Shown one piece after another: positions 40,846 to 49,191 of a stretch of 64,000 nucleotides of DNA (positions within the stretch are counted from its first letter, which is position 1; every line of letters starts with the position of its first letter). Under the pieces are notes generated by a model, which was not told the DNA's origin, did not search any database, and was given only the letters and a program-made list of their open reading frames with translations. The position numbers and the translations under genes were made by a program. Source of the DNA: Ktedonobacteria bacterium brp13 (GTDB taxonomy: Bacteria; Chloroflexota; Ktedonobacteria; Ktedonobacterales; Ktedonobacteraceae); assembly GCA_015099395.1 (NCBI GenBank), contig AP024096.1, positions 5,270,001 through 5,334,000 on the forward strand, given 5' to 3'.

Positions 40846-43770
40846 CTAACTTAGTCGCCCGATAACCATTTCTGCGTTTATGGTAGGATTTGTACCACCA
40901 GCATTGGTCTGAAGCGGCACGACACTCGATGTGTCATTGACAAGGGTAAGATTAGCGCCTGCTGGTAAGGACAATAGAGTTACACCAGGCGTTAACTGTG
41001 AGCCGCCTAAAGAACCAAATGTGGTACCAGTAGAAACACCATTTACATAAAGGGTGAACTGACTGGGCTGAGAGGTCTGTGTAGCAACGTCTACTCTATA
41101 GACGCCAGCATCGGTCACTATAACACTAGCAGATCCAGGAGTATGTGTAACTCCTGCTAATAACCCATTTGAGTCATAAGTTACAGGAGATCCCACTGGT
41201 ATGCTTTCTGCGGTTGTGTTATGAACGTCGGCGTAATCTAGGCCAGATGGGCCAACAGGTCCCACAGCTCCAGCAGGTCCTGTCAGTCCGATGGGGCCCG
41301 CAGGGCCAGCAGGTCCTGTCAGTCCGATGGGGCCCGCAGGGCCAGCAGGTCCTGTCAGTCCGATGGGGCCCGCAGGGCCAGCAGGTCCTGTCAGTCCGAT
41401 GGGGCCCGCAGGTCCCACAGCTCCATCAGCTCCAGCAGGTCCGATGGGGCCTTGTGAGCCGGTCGCGCCAACAGGTCCGATAGGACCTTGTGGACCTATC
41501 GGCCCGAGTGGGCCAGCAGGGCCAATATCACCTTGTGGACCGGTCGCTCCGACAGCACCGGTTGGGCCAATCGGGCCAGCAGGGCCAACAGGGCCCGTTG
41601 CTCCAGTGGCTCCAGTAGAACCGGTTGGTCCGGTCGCACCCATGGGTCCCGCAGGTCCGATGGGTCCCGCAGCGCCATCTGCGCCAGCAGGGCCTGTCAG
41701 TCCGATGGGTCCCGCAGGACCAGCAGGTCCCGCAGGTCCGATGGGTCCCACCGCGCCATCTGCTCCAGCAGGTCCTGTCAGTCCGATGGGGCCCGCAGGG
41801 CCAGCAGGTCCCACCGCGCCATCAGCGCCAGCAGGTCCTGTCAGTCCGATGGGGCCCGCAGGGCCAGCAGGTCCCACAGCTCCATCTGCTCCAGCAGGGC
41901 CAGCAGGGCCTGTCAGTCCGATGGGGCCAGCAGGTCCGATGGGTCCCACAGCTCCATCTGCGCCAGCAGGGCCTGTCAGTCCGATGGGGCCAGCAGGTCC
42001 GATGGGTCCCACAGCTCCATCTGCGCCAGCAGGGCCAGCAGGTCCGATGGGGCCTTGTGAGCCGGTCGCGCCAACAGGGCCGATAGGACCTTGTGGACCT
42101 ATCGGCCCGAGTGGGCCAGCAGGGCCAATGTCGCCTTGTGGACCGGTCGCTCCGACAGCACCGGTTGGGCCAATCGGGCCAGCAGGGCCAACCGGGCCCG
42201 TTGCTCCAGTGGCTCCAGTAGAACCGGTTGGTCCGGTCGCACCAATGGGTCCCGCAGGTCCCATGGGTCCCACAGCGCCATCTGCTCCCGCAGGGCCTGT
42301 CAGTCCGATGGGTCCCGCAGGGCCAGCAGGTCCCACAGCGCCATCTGCGCCAGCAGGTCCTGTCAGTCCGATGGGGCCCGCAGGGCCAGCAGGTCCCACA
42401 GCGCCATCTGCGCCAGCAGGTCCTGTCAGTCCGATGGGGCCCGCAGCGCCAGCAGGTCCCACAGCGCCATCTGCGCCAGCAGGGCCAGCAGGGCCTGTCA
42501 GTCCGATGGGTCCCGCAGGGCCGATGGGTCCCACAGCGCCCGCAGGGCCAGCAGGTCCCACAGCGCCATCTGCTCCAGCAGGTCCTGTCAGTCCGATGGG
42601 TCCAACAGGTCCGATGGGTCCCACAGCGCCATCTGCTCCAGCAGGTCCTGTCAGTCCGATGGGTCCAACAGGTCCGATGGGTCCAACAGGTCCGATGGGG
42701 CCCGCAGCGCCATCTGCGCCAGTCGCGCCAGTCGCGCCAGTCGCGCCAGTCGCGCCAGTAGGTCCTGTCAGTCCGATGGGGCCCGCAGCGCCATCTGCGC
42801 CAGTCGCGCCAGTCGCGCCAGTAGGTCCTGTCAGTCCGATGGGGCCCGCAGCGCCATCTGCGCCAGCAGGGCCAACAGGTCCGATGGGGCCCGCAGCGCC
42901 ATCTGCGCCAGTCGCGCCAGTCGCGCCAGTCGCGCCGGTCGCGCCAGTCGCGCCGGTCGCGCCAGTCGCGCCAGTAGGTCCTGTCAGTCCGATGGGGCCA
43001 GCAGGGCCCGCAGCGCCATCTGCGCCAGTCGCGCCAGCAGGTCCTGTTAGTCCGATAGGGCCCGCAGCGCCTGTATCTCCAGTGGGGCCAGCAGGGCCGA
43101 TTGGTCCAGCGGGGCCAATAGGGCCAGTTGAACCAGTAGGACCCGTGTCACCTGTCAGGCCAATTGGGCCGGCAGGGCCTTGTGGACCGGCAGGGCCAGC
43201 AGGGCCAGCAGGGCCGGCAGGGCCGCCGGCAGGACCGGCAGGGCCTTGTGGACCGGTCGAGCCAGCAGGGCCAGTTGAGCCTTGTGGGCCGGTCGCTCCG
43301 ACAGCACCGGTTGGGCCAATCGGGCCAGTTGAGCCTTGTGGGCCGGTCGCTCCAGTAGGGCCGAGAGCACCGGTTGGGCCGGTTGCACCAGCAGGTCCCT
43401 GAGGGCCGGTTGCACCAGCAGATCCCTGAGGGCCAATCGGGCCCTCAGGTCCCTGGGGCCCGGTAGGTCCTGGCTGATCTACATGTGTAATAATAAGAGG
43501 GCGATGTTTGCCCAAAATTGAGGAATTCAAAGCAAAATTTTGCCTTGTGAACGCATGGCCATGCATGTACTGAGTACATACAGATGTATCCATAGCCATA
43601 CAAGAACTGTGGTGGGAATCCTTGTTTTGCGATGCGCGTTGTGTCTCTGCATGTGCACCCTTAATGGGTATCGCTAACAATGCGCCAGCCATCAGAAGCG
43701 CGCCTGCTAACCGCTTGTCTATCTTGAGACATCTACGCGGTAGCGAGCGGCGACGACTCAGCCTTTTCAT
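40846..43770 (-). CDS. Secreted collagen-like protein with C-terminal globular head
   Basis: A 974-residue protein. A basic signal peptide (RLAGALLMAGALLAIPIKG, ending near AHA at residue 40) precedes a short Cys-containing stalk. Residues 101-843 are nearly unbroken Gly-X-Y triplets (about 247), with frequent GPAGPIGLTGPAG and GADGAVGP modules, expected to fold as a triple helix. The last 131 residues (from LDYADVHNTTAES) are beta-rich and resemble BclA/C1q-like trimerising heads (SPVTYDSNG, YRVDVATQTSQ, FTLYVNGVSTG). Bacterial collagens are surface filaments for adhesion or biofilm. ATG 43770 has AAAGGAG 8 bases upstream. Two transposase remnants flank it. Confidence 0.9.
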   Translation of the reverse strand: MKRLSRRRSLPRRCLKIDKRLAGALLMAGALLAIPIKGAHAETQRASQNKDSHHSSCMAMDTSVCTQYMHGHAFTRQNFALNSSILGKHRPLIITHVDQPGPTGPQGPEGPIGPQGSAGATGPQGPAGATGPTGALGPTGATGPQGSTGPIGPTGAVGATGPQGSTGPAGSTGPQGPAGPAGGPAGPAGPAGPAGPQGPAGPIGLTGDTGPTGSTGPIGPAGPIGPAGPTGDTGAAGPIGLTGPAGATGADGAAGPAGPIGLTGPTGATGATGATGATGATGATGATGADGAAGPIGPVGPAGADGAAGPIGLTGPTGATGATGADGAAGPIGLTGPTGATGATGATGATGADGAAGPIGPVGPIGPVGPIGLTGPAGADGAVGPIGPVGPIGLTGPAGADGAVGPAGPAGAVGPIGPAGPIGLTGPAGPAGADGAVGPAGAAGPIGLTGPAGADGAVGPAGPAGPIGLTGPAGADGAVGPAGPAGPIGLTGPAGADGAVGPMGPAGPIGATGPTGSTGATGATGPVGPAGPIGPTGAVGATGPQGDIGPAGPLGPIGPQGPIGPVGATGSQGPIGPAGPAGADGAVGPIGPAGPIGLTGPAGADGAVGPIGPAGPIGLTGPAGPAGADGAVGPAGPAGPIGLTGPAGADGAVGPAGPAGPIGLTGPAGADGAVGPIGPAGPAGPAGPIGLTGPAGADGAAGPIGPAGPMGATGPTGSTGATGATGPVGPAGPIGPTGAVGATGPQGDIGPAGPLGPIGPQGPIGPVGATGSQGPIGPAGADGAVGPAGPIGLTGPAGPAGPIGLTGPAGPAGPIGLTGPAGPAGPIGLTGPAGAVGPVGPSGLDYADVHNTTAESIPVGSPVTYDSNGLLAGVTHTPGSASVIVTDAGVYRVDVATQTSQPSQFTLYVNGVSTGTTFGSLGGSQLTPGVTLLSLPAGANLTLVNDTSSVVPLQTNAGGTNPTINAEMVIGRLS
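41437..42242. repeat. Internal duplication in the collagen-like gene, 603-base offset
   Basis: A block of about 200 bases is almost identical at 41440-41641 and 42043-42244, offset 603 bases, exactly 67 Gly-X-Y triplets. The marker is the unusual segment that encodes GSTGATGATGPVGPAGP and GPQGDIGPAGPLGP. It shows a unit-keeping recombination event. Smaller 63-base modules are reiterated on either side. Confidence 0.85.
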
Positions 43771-43988
43771 AAACACTACTCCTTTTTTTGAGGCTTTCCT
43801 TGAGAGTGAACAATACCTACTGAGCCGGATAAGAAAAATAAAGATGATATAAACCTTTATCTTGTGGTACACAGAAGATTTATTCAACACTGATTTACTT
43901 ATCCTACTACTAATAATATAATTATCCGAAACAAACGATTATTACAAATATAAATGATTTTGTATAAGAAAATGGTGATTGCTTTAGT

Positions 43989-44026
43989 AATTATATAAAT
44001 TAGATAAACATCTAATTTATATAATT
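43989..44026. repeat. Perfect 17-bp inverted repeat, AT-rich
   Basis: AATTATATAAATTAGAT (43989-44005) and its exact complement (44010-44026) with a 4-base loop AAAC, in AT-rich DNA. It contains TTAGAT and ATCTAA, the half-sites of the palindrome before the ArsR gene, in the reverse arrangement. It could be a regulatory site, a terminator or an insertion-element end. Confidence 0.75.
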
Positions 44027-44147
44027 TTGCTGTACATATTTATTAGTAGTCAGTATAAAGGATATGTCAGGACGAGAACAAAATCAATGTGAAAGCGCTC
44101 TTGTGGTATACTAACGGTCATGAAGCCTATTCTCATAAGGAATAAAC

Positions 44148-44262
44148 CATGAATTGCCCACACTTGGAACGCGGTTTTGTGTTCAGCCATGAGGCAGTTC
44201 GCGACTGGGAAGTGCGGTTTGCTCCCTTGCTTGCCGATCAACTGCGCACAAAGCGTCTCTGA
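44148..44262 (+). pseudogene. IS6-family transposase fragment (right remnant)
   Basis: Codons from 44148 read a 37-residue piece that matches the left remnant: ERGFVFSHEAVRDWEVRFAP and LLADQLRTKRL, then a stop at 44260. Same strand and direction as the left remnant, and over the matching part about 70% of residues are alike, so the two come from related IS copies, not from one gene split by insertion at this point. Confidence 0.75.
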
Positions 44263-44293
44263 CTTATCCGCCGGGAGAGGTGAAGTGGAATAA

Positions 44294-44310
44294 GGAGGGG
44301 AGGGGAGGGG
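44294..44310 (+). other. G-rich tract, quadruplex-like
   Basis: GGAGGGGAGGGGAGGGG. A similar tract, GGAGGGGAGGGGAGG, lies at 46641-46655 before sufS. Both are C-rich on the coding strand of the SUF genes. Confidence 0.5.
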
Positions 44311-44349
44311 TGAAGTAAGTTTGTTGAGGGAGGGCACAGAGCCGCTCCC

Positions 44350-44670
44350 TTACGCAGGCGGAAGAGCCACATATACGGTCTCGTTCTCGACTTTGACAGG
44401 ATACGTATAAAGATTTTCACGGGCGGGACCACGTTTGACTTCGCCAGTGCGTACATCGAACTGCGCAAGATGCCAGGGACAGGTGACAGTACAGCCATCA
44501 AAGTCTCCTTCATTGAGGGGACCGCTGATATGCGTACAGTTATCGGTAAAAGCGAAGATGCCATCTTCTAACTTCACTAAACAGATCGGCTCACCATCGA
44601 CCTCTACTGCGTGCAATTTTCCCTGCTCCAGGTCGGCAAGCGCTGCGGCTTTGTAATACTCTTCTGCCAT
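44350..44670 (-). CDS. Rieske [2Fe-2S] ferredoxin-like protein
   Basis: A 106-residue single-domain Rieske protein. The two ligand pairs are visible: Cys45 and His47 in NCTHISGPL, Cys64 and His67 in TCPWHLAQF. Such small Rieske proteins serve as electron carriers for oxygenases or in Fe-S metabolism. It closes the suf gene row, 126 bases after sufU. The start at MAEEYYKAA gives the compact family length; an open frame to 44712 (MQKLAADKEW) is possible. In Firmicutes suf loci sufB stands at this place instead. Confidence 0.9.
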   Translation of the reverse strand: MAEEYYKAAALADLEQGKLHAVEVDGEPICLVKLEDGIFAFTDNCTHISGPLNEGDFDGCTVTCPWHLAQFDVRTGEVKRGPARENLYTYPVKVENETVYVALPPA

Positions 44671-44796
44671 AGATATAGCTACCCACTCTTTATCGGCTGC
44701 AAGCTTCTGCATACTACAGGTCTATGTAGCCACAAACACCAGCGAGACGTATGGCTGTGGCTACAGAACAGAAACCATTTTTTCTATTTGTATCTT

Positions 44797-45198
44797 TTAA
44801 TCTTCGTCTTCATCTTCGCTCGGCTGCTCCAGACCGGCGAGTGCCAGTCCGCGGTGCAGAACGCGCAGCGCCAGGAAGGCACACTTGGTGCGAGCAGGGC
44901 TGATAGGAATGCCTAACGAGTCAAGGATATCGTCCTTGCCCAGTGCAATCACCTCTTCCAGTGACTTATCCTCGATCATCTCAGAAAGCATCGAGGCTGA
45001 CGCCTGGCTGATCGCACAGCCACGTCCCTTAAAGCGGATCTCTTTCACATGATCTCCATCAAGCTGAAGATCCATACTTAACGTGTCACCACACAGCGGA
45101 TTACTATCCTCGCTGTGGACATCGGGCGCTTCTAGCGTTCCATAATTGCGCGGATCTCGATAATGATCCAGAATATATTCGCGATACTCCATTGACAT
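44797..45198 (-). CDS. sufU: SufU-type Fe-S cluster assembly protein
   Basis: A 133-residue U-type protein with the three conserved cysteines: Cys36 in NPLCGD, Cys61 in GRGCAIS and Cys106 in TKCAFLAL. SufU serves as zinc-containing sulfur acceptor that stimulates SufS; it has the extra insert relative to IscU. The tail ends in acidic SEDEDED. It follows sufS by about 90 bases in the same direction. Start at ATG 45198 or the second ATG two codons later. Confidence 0.94.
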   Translation of the reverse strand: MSMEYREYILDHYRDPRNYGTLEAPDVHSEDSNPLCGDTLSMDLQLDGDHVKEIRFKGRGCAISQASASMLSEMIEDKSLEEVIALGKDDILDSLGIPISPARTKCAFLALRVLHRGLALAGLEQPSEDEDED

Positions 45199-45289
45199 AG
45201 TGGAAACCCACCCCCATGCTATTAATCTTTCGCGGAGAGGACATCTATCAAGCCGTTATCCTCTCCCATACAATGCAAGTAAATCGGGG

Positions 45290-46612
45290 TTAGAAATGGA
45301 AAATCTGCTGGGCTTTGAGCAGACCTTGCACAAGTATATCAATATCTACACGAGTTGTGTAGATGTAGAAACTGGCACGTGCTGTCGCAGGTATATCATA
45401 ACGCTCCATTAATGGCTGCGCACAGTGATGTCCGGCACGTATCGCGACACCAGCCTCCTGATCCAGGATAGAGGCCAGATCGTGCGGATGAATATCACCC
45501 AGCGTAAACGAGATGACACCACCACGTTTAGCGGCAGCAGGACCATAGATCTTGAGCTCTGGCACACGCTGCAACTGCTCCATAGCATAAGTCACAATCT
45601 CTTGCTCATGCTGATGGATCGCCTGCATGCCTAAGGCACTCAAGTAGTCGACCGCTGCACCAAAACCGATCGCCTCGGCAATCGCAGGGGTACCAGCCTC
45701 AAACTTCCAGGGGAGATCGTTCCAGGTAGACTTGCGTAAAGTGACCGTGCGGATCATATCACCACCACCCATGAAGGGGGGCATCGCTTCTAACAACGCC
45801 TTCTTACCGTAGAGCGCACCAATACCAGTAGGACCAAGCATCTTATGGGCGCTAAAGCAATAGAAGTCGGCATCCAGATCCTGTACATCAACTGGCATAT
45901 GCGGAACACTCTGTGCGCCATCGATCAAGACGAGCGCACCTGCGGCATGGGCCTGCGCGATCAATGCTTTCACTGGATTAATAGTGCCCAGGACGTTAGA
46001 CATATGCGTCATGGCAACCAGTTTCGGCTGTTGCTGCAAAAGCTCTGTGTAAATATCCAGGCGCAACTCGCCATCATCGCTGACAGGAACGAACTCCAGG
46101 CGTGCTCCACTGCGCTCAGCGAGCAATTGCCAGGGAACCAGATTGCTGTGATGCTCCATCTCGGTTGTAATGATCAGATCGCCAGGCTTGATATTCGCGC
46201 CGCCCCAACTATAGGCCACCAGATTGATGCTCTCGGAGGTGTTACGAGTGAAGATAACTTGCTTGCTCTGGCGAGCATTGATAAAGCGGGCTACTTTTAC
46301 GCGCGCTTTCTCTAGCGCGGCAGTCGCCTCTTCGCTAATTGCATAGACACCACGGTGGACGTTGGCATTATGGGTACGGTAATAGTGATCCATCGCGGCC
46401 AACACCGCCTCTGGCTTCTGTGAACTCGCACCACTATCCAGGTAGACCAATGGCTTACCATGGACCTGACGGGCAAGGATTGGGAAATCCTGGCGCACAC
46501 GCTCAATGGGGAAACCGCTGGTGGAGGGATGCTGTCCGTTTGCCCCATCCCTAGCTGTTAGATCGCCGGCAATGTTCTCCTGAGAGGACATATGGTTGTT
46601 TGGTAAAACCAT
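45290..46612 (-). CDS. sufS: Cysteine desulfurase SufS
   Basis: A 440-residue PLP enzyme that takes sulfur from L-cysteine as a persulfide for Fe-S assembly. PLP lysine Lys257 in FSAHKMLGPTG, the active Cys397 in RAGHHCAQPLM, EMEHHSNLVPWQL and RHVYLDSGASSQKP-like N-terminal region (LVYLDSGASSQKP) mark the group II SufS type. About 30 N-terminal residues precede the conserved domain. AAGGGTG lies 6 bases before ATG 46612; ATG 46591 is possible. It lies between sufD and sufU. Confidence 0.96.
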   Translation of the reverse strand: MVLPNNHMSSQENIAGDLTARDGANGQHPSTSGFPIERVRQDFPILARQVHGKPLVYLDSGASSQKPEAVLAAMDHYYRTHNANVHRGVYAISEEATAALEKARVKVARFINARQSKQVIFTRNTSESINLVAYSWGGANIKPGDLIITTEMEHHSNLVPWQLLAERSGARLEFVPVSDDGELRLDIYTELLQQQPKLVAMTHMSNVLGTINPVKALIAQAHAAGALVLIDGAQSVPHMPVDVQDLDADFYCFSAHKMLGPTGIGALYGKKALLEAMPPFMGGGDMIRTVTLRKSTWNDLPWKFEAGTPAIAEAIGFGAAVDYLSALGMQAIHQHEQEIVTYAMEQLQRVPELKIYGPAAAKRGGVISFTLGDIHPHDLASILDQEAGVAIRAGHHCAQPLMERYDIPATARASFYIYTTRVDIDILVQGLLKAQQIFHF

Positions 46613-46707
46613 CTATACACCCTTATCTTTTACGAGGTGAGGAGGGGAGGGGAGGTGCGGAAGAACAACCAGTCTATCCTGCTGAACAGAGTAGACTGAC
46701 TGCCACC

Positions 46708-46740
46708 GGGAGGGCACAAAGGTCAATACCCGGCCCTCCC
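46708..46740 (-). terminator. Hairpin between sufD and sufS
   Basis: GGGAGGGC (46708-46715) pairs with GCCCTCCC (46733-46740). It sits 9 bases past the sufD stop and could lower read-through into sufS-sufU. Same stem as at 23091-23119. Confidence 0.55.
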
Positions 46741-46748
46741 CCTACACG

Positions 46749-48200
46749 TTAGTATTCGTTCAGTTGTATCTCTTCGTCATTGGGATTGCCTCCCAGACTT
46801 ACCGCACCTTCATCAACCCCTTCGATCTCCCAACGCTCCTGGGCGTCAACCCAGGTGTCGGCCTCGGTCTCATAGGCACCACTCATACGACTGATGATGC
46901 TACGACGCAGACGAGCACGCAAGTTCTCCAACGGAATACGTTGCAATACTGGCTCGAAGAAACCCTGCACAATGAGACGCTCAGCCTCGGAACGAGCGAT
47001 ACCACGTACCATCAGGTAGAAGAGTTGCTCCTCGTCGATCTGACCACTGGTCGCACCATGACTGGCACTGACCTCGTTGGCGGCGATCTCAAGACCAGGG
47101 ATGAACTCACCACGGGCTTTCTTGCTGAGCAAGAGACCATGTGCAGCAAGAAACGATGCCGTCTGCTGCGCACCTGGACGTACACGGATCATACCGTCAA
47201 ACTCGACACGTGATTGATCGGTCAACACGCCTTTGATCATAGTCTCAGCATTGGTTGAGAGACCAATATGATCTGAGAGCGTATTGATGATGTAGCGCTG
47301 GTCATGGTCAGTAAAGAAGACACCGACCAGTTCAGCGGCCCCACCATTGCCCTGCAGGCCCGCACCAATGGTCTCGATATTTACTTTACCACCCAGGTCG
47401 GCCATCACATAGGTAACTGAAGCATCGTTACTGTGGACAGCATTCTTGTTGGTCATATTCCAGACGTTCTGGCCCAAATCCTGCAAGTTGCTGAACTCTA
47501 CGCTCGACTCACGCAGGGCATGAATCTCAACGACATCATTCACCAACGCAGGCTCTTCGCCCTCGTAGCGTGAGTCGAACTCTTCGACAAAACGCACGCT
47601 GCTCTCTTCATCGGCGATAATCAAAGCATGCGAGAAGACTGTGCTCAGAGGCTGATCCAGCCAGACCTGAGCCAGGATCGGCAGTTCGATTGTCACGCCC
47701 TTCGGCACATAGAGGAAAAAGCCACCAGTCCAGAATGCCGCGTGCAGAGCCGTGTACTTGTTGGTCGCCACTGGCACACACTTCGTCATAAAGTACTCGC
47801 GTACCAGTTCCGGATGTTCACGAACAGCGGTATCCAGATCTGTTAAGACCACGCCCTGCTGCTTCAGTTCATCATTCAACTCGGTATGGACTACCGTTGA
47901 GTTCAACTGAATAATCAGACCTGAACGTTCATTGACCAGAGAAGCTTTGAGAGATGCTTGTACCTGTGCAGGAAGCTCACCTTCCTGGGCAGGAGTAAAT
48001 GGCTGCAACTGCTGAAGATTGAAGCCCGCAAACGTCCTGTACGTACCCAGATCACCACGACGACCGAGGTAAGCCTCTGTCTTCTCGTAGGTGTCCCAGG
48101 CCTGCAGACGCAACTGAAGCATCCACTCAGGCTCCCCCTTGTGACGCGACAACTCTTCTATCGCAGCACGAGAAAATCCTGGAGCCAAAGTATTAAGCAT
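46749..48200 (-). CDS. sufD: Fe-S assembly scaffold SufD (SufB/SufD family)
   Basis: A 483-residue right-handed beta-helix protein of the SufBCD scaffold. The C-terminal signature ASHGATSGQIDEEQLFYLMVRGIA is of the SufD form (His-Gly-Ala-Thr), not the SufB form (His-Glu-Ala). VPKGVTIELPILAQVW and RVEFDGMIRVRPGAQQT are also family sites. A 40-residue acidic C-terminal extension is unusual. It overlaps sufC by 8 bases, so translation is coupled. No sufB lies in the window; this copy may act with an unlinked SufB or as the only scaffold. Confidence 0.9.
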   Translation of the reverse strand: MLNTLAPGFSRAAIEELSRHKGEPEWMLQLRLQAWDTYEKTEAYLGRRGDLGTYRTFAGFNLQQLQPFTPAQEGELPAQVQASLKASLVNERSGLIIQLNSTVVHTELNDELKQQGVVLTDLDTAVREHPELVREYFMTKCVPVATNKYTALHAAFWTGGFFLYVPKGVTIELPILAQVWLDQPLSTVFSHALIIADEESSVRFVEEFDSRYEGEEPALVNDVVEIHALRESSVEFSNLQDLGQNVWNMTNKNAVHSNDASVTYVMADLGGKVNIETIGAGLQGNGGAAELVGVFFTDHDQRYIINTLSDHIGLSTNAETMIKGVLTDQSRVEFDGMIRVRPGAQQTASFLAAHGLLLSKKARGEFIPGLEIAANEVSASHGATSGQIDEEQLFYLMVRGIARSEAERLIVQGFFEPVLQRIPLENLRARLRRSIISRMSGAYETEADTWVDAQERWEIEGVDEGAVSLGGNPNDEEIQLNEY

Positions 48201-49017
48201 CAGCAGTCACCTCATTCTCTTCATCGGCAGGACGCAGCCACTCATAGCCCTTCTCTTCAAGTTCGAGAGCAAGGTCACGACCACCAGACTTCACGATACG
48301 ACCATTGAACATCACATGCACATAATCAGGCTTAATATAGTTCAACATACGCTGATAGTGCGTGATCAAGAGAATACCCAGGTTCGGACCGGTCAGCGCA
48401 TTCACGCTCTCGGAGACGATGCGCAGAGCATCAATATCCAGACCAGAGTCGGTCTCGTCCATCAATGCAATCTCTGGCTCTAACAGAGCCATCTGCAGAA
48501 TCTCAGCACGCTTCTTCTCACCACCAGAGAAACCGTCGTTGATCGAGCGATTGATAAAGCTGTTATCAACCTTCAACAACTGCATTTTATCTTTTAACAG
48601 TTTACGAAACTCACCAGGGGCCATCGTCTTGTGACGCTGCAGTTTACCGGTCGGGTTCTCACCCTCATCCAGCGGCTTATTGCCTTCACGCACAGCTTCA
48701 AGTGAGCGACGCAAAAAGTTTGCAACACTTACACCAGGGATAGCCATCGGATACTGGAAAGCAAGGAAGAGGCGCATGCGAGCACGGCGATCAGGGGAAA
48801 ACTCAAGAATATTCTCACCCTTGAACCAGACCTCACCCTCAGTCACTTCGTACTTCGGGTTGCCCATAATGACGTTTGACAATGTGCTCTTACCAGAGCC
48901 ATTAGGTCCCATTAAAGCGTGAATCTCGCCCTGACGAACAGTAAGATCTACACCACGCAGAATCGGCTTGCCTTCAATATTGGCATGAAGGTTTTTGATA
49001 ATCAGTTCAGATGCCAT
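48193..49017 (-). CDS. sufC: SufC ATPase of the Fe-S assembly complex
   Basis: A 274-residue ABC-type ATPase that drives the SufBCD scaffold and is not a transporter. Walker A GPNGSGKST (residues 37-45), the Q-loop with FQYPMAIPGV, signature FSGGEKKRAEI and Walker B LMDETDSGLDID are intact; the H-loop is LLITHYQRML. The C-terminus is extended by about 20 residues. Two hairpins lie in its 5' leader. First of the sufC-sufD-sufS-sufU row. Confidence 0.96.
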   Translation of the reverse strand: MASELIIKNLHANIEGKPILRGVDLTVRQGEIHALMGPNGSGKSTLSNVIMGNPKYEVTEGEVWFKGENILEFSPDRRARMRLFLAFQYPMAIPGVSVANFLRRSLEAVREGNKPLDEGENPTGKLQRHKTMAPGEFRKLLKDKMQLLKVDNSFINRSINDGFSGGEKKRAEILQMALLEPEIALMDETDSGLDIDALRIVSESVNALTGPNLGILLITHYQRMLNYIKPDYVHVMFNGRIVKSGGRDLALELEEKGYEWLRPADEENEVTADA

Positions 49018-49034
49018 AGACTCAGAAACACCTT

Positions 49035-49068
49035 CCTTATAATGATAAGGAACGAAATGCTATTTCGT
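49035..49068 (-). promoter_or_regulatory. Two hairpins in the sufC leader
   Basis: CCTTAT-AATG-ATAAGG (49035-49050) and ACGAAAT-GCT-ATTTCGT (49052-49068) are perfect and adjacent, 18 and 35 bases before the sufC start. They could attenuate or stabilise the message. Confidence 0.45.
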
Positions 49069-49091
49069 AATCCTTATGCGAATAACAAATT

Positions 49092-49164
49092 ACTACTATC
49101 TTAATTCCAAAGACCAGTACGACTCTCATCGCTTGCACCAGGCACGCAGGTCTTCGGACAGTAA
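49092..49164. repeat. Dispersed palindromic repeat, copy D
   Basis: TTCCAAAGACC ... GGTCTTCGGA between rrf2 and sufC, with the core ACGACTCTCATCGC corresponding to CGCGACTGGCGTCGC of copies A and B. A divergent member. Confidence 0.6.
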
Positions 49165-49191
49165 TACGCTGATAGGAAAAGACCACAGTTG

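Larger units (their letters stand above)
43771..44349. other. AT-rich intergenic region with a long perfect hairpin and a transposase remnant
   Basis: About 580 bases upstream of the collagen-like gene. It contains the hairpin at 43989-44026, the transposase fragment 44148-44262 and a G-rich tract 44294-44310. No complete gene. Confidence 0.6.

Noticed and set aside
41291..43402. Long plus-strand open frame encoding another Gly/Pro-rich protein through the collagen gene
   Set aside because: It is the mirror of the Gly-X-Y codons (GGN reads CCN on the other strand). No ribosome site, signal peptide or head domain; the minus-strand protein has all three.
40900..43450. CRISPR-like repetitive DNA
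   Set aside because: Repeats are in triplet phase and coding, with no spacers of uniform length; no cas genes.
43622..43852. Plus-strand frame overlapping the collagen signal peptide region
   Set aside because: Shadow of the reverse-strand coding sequence.
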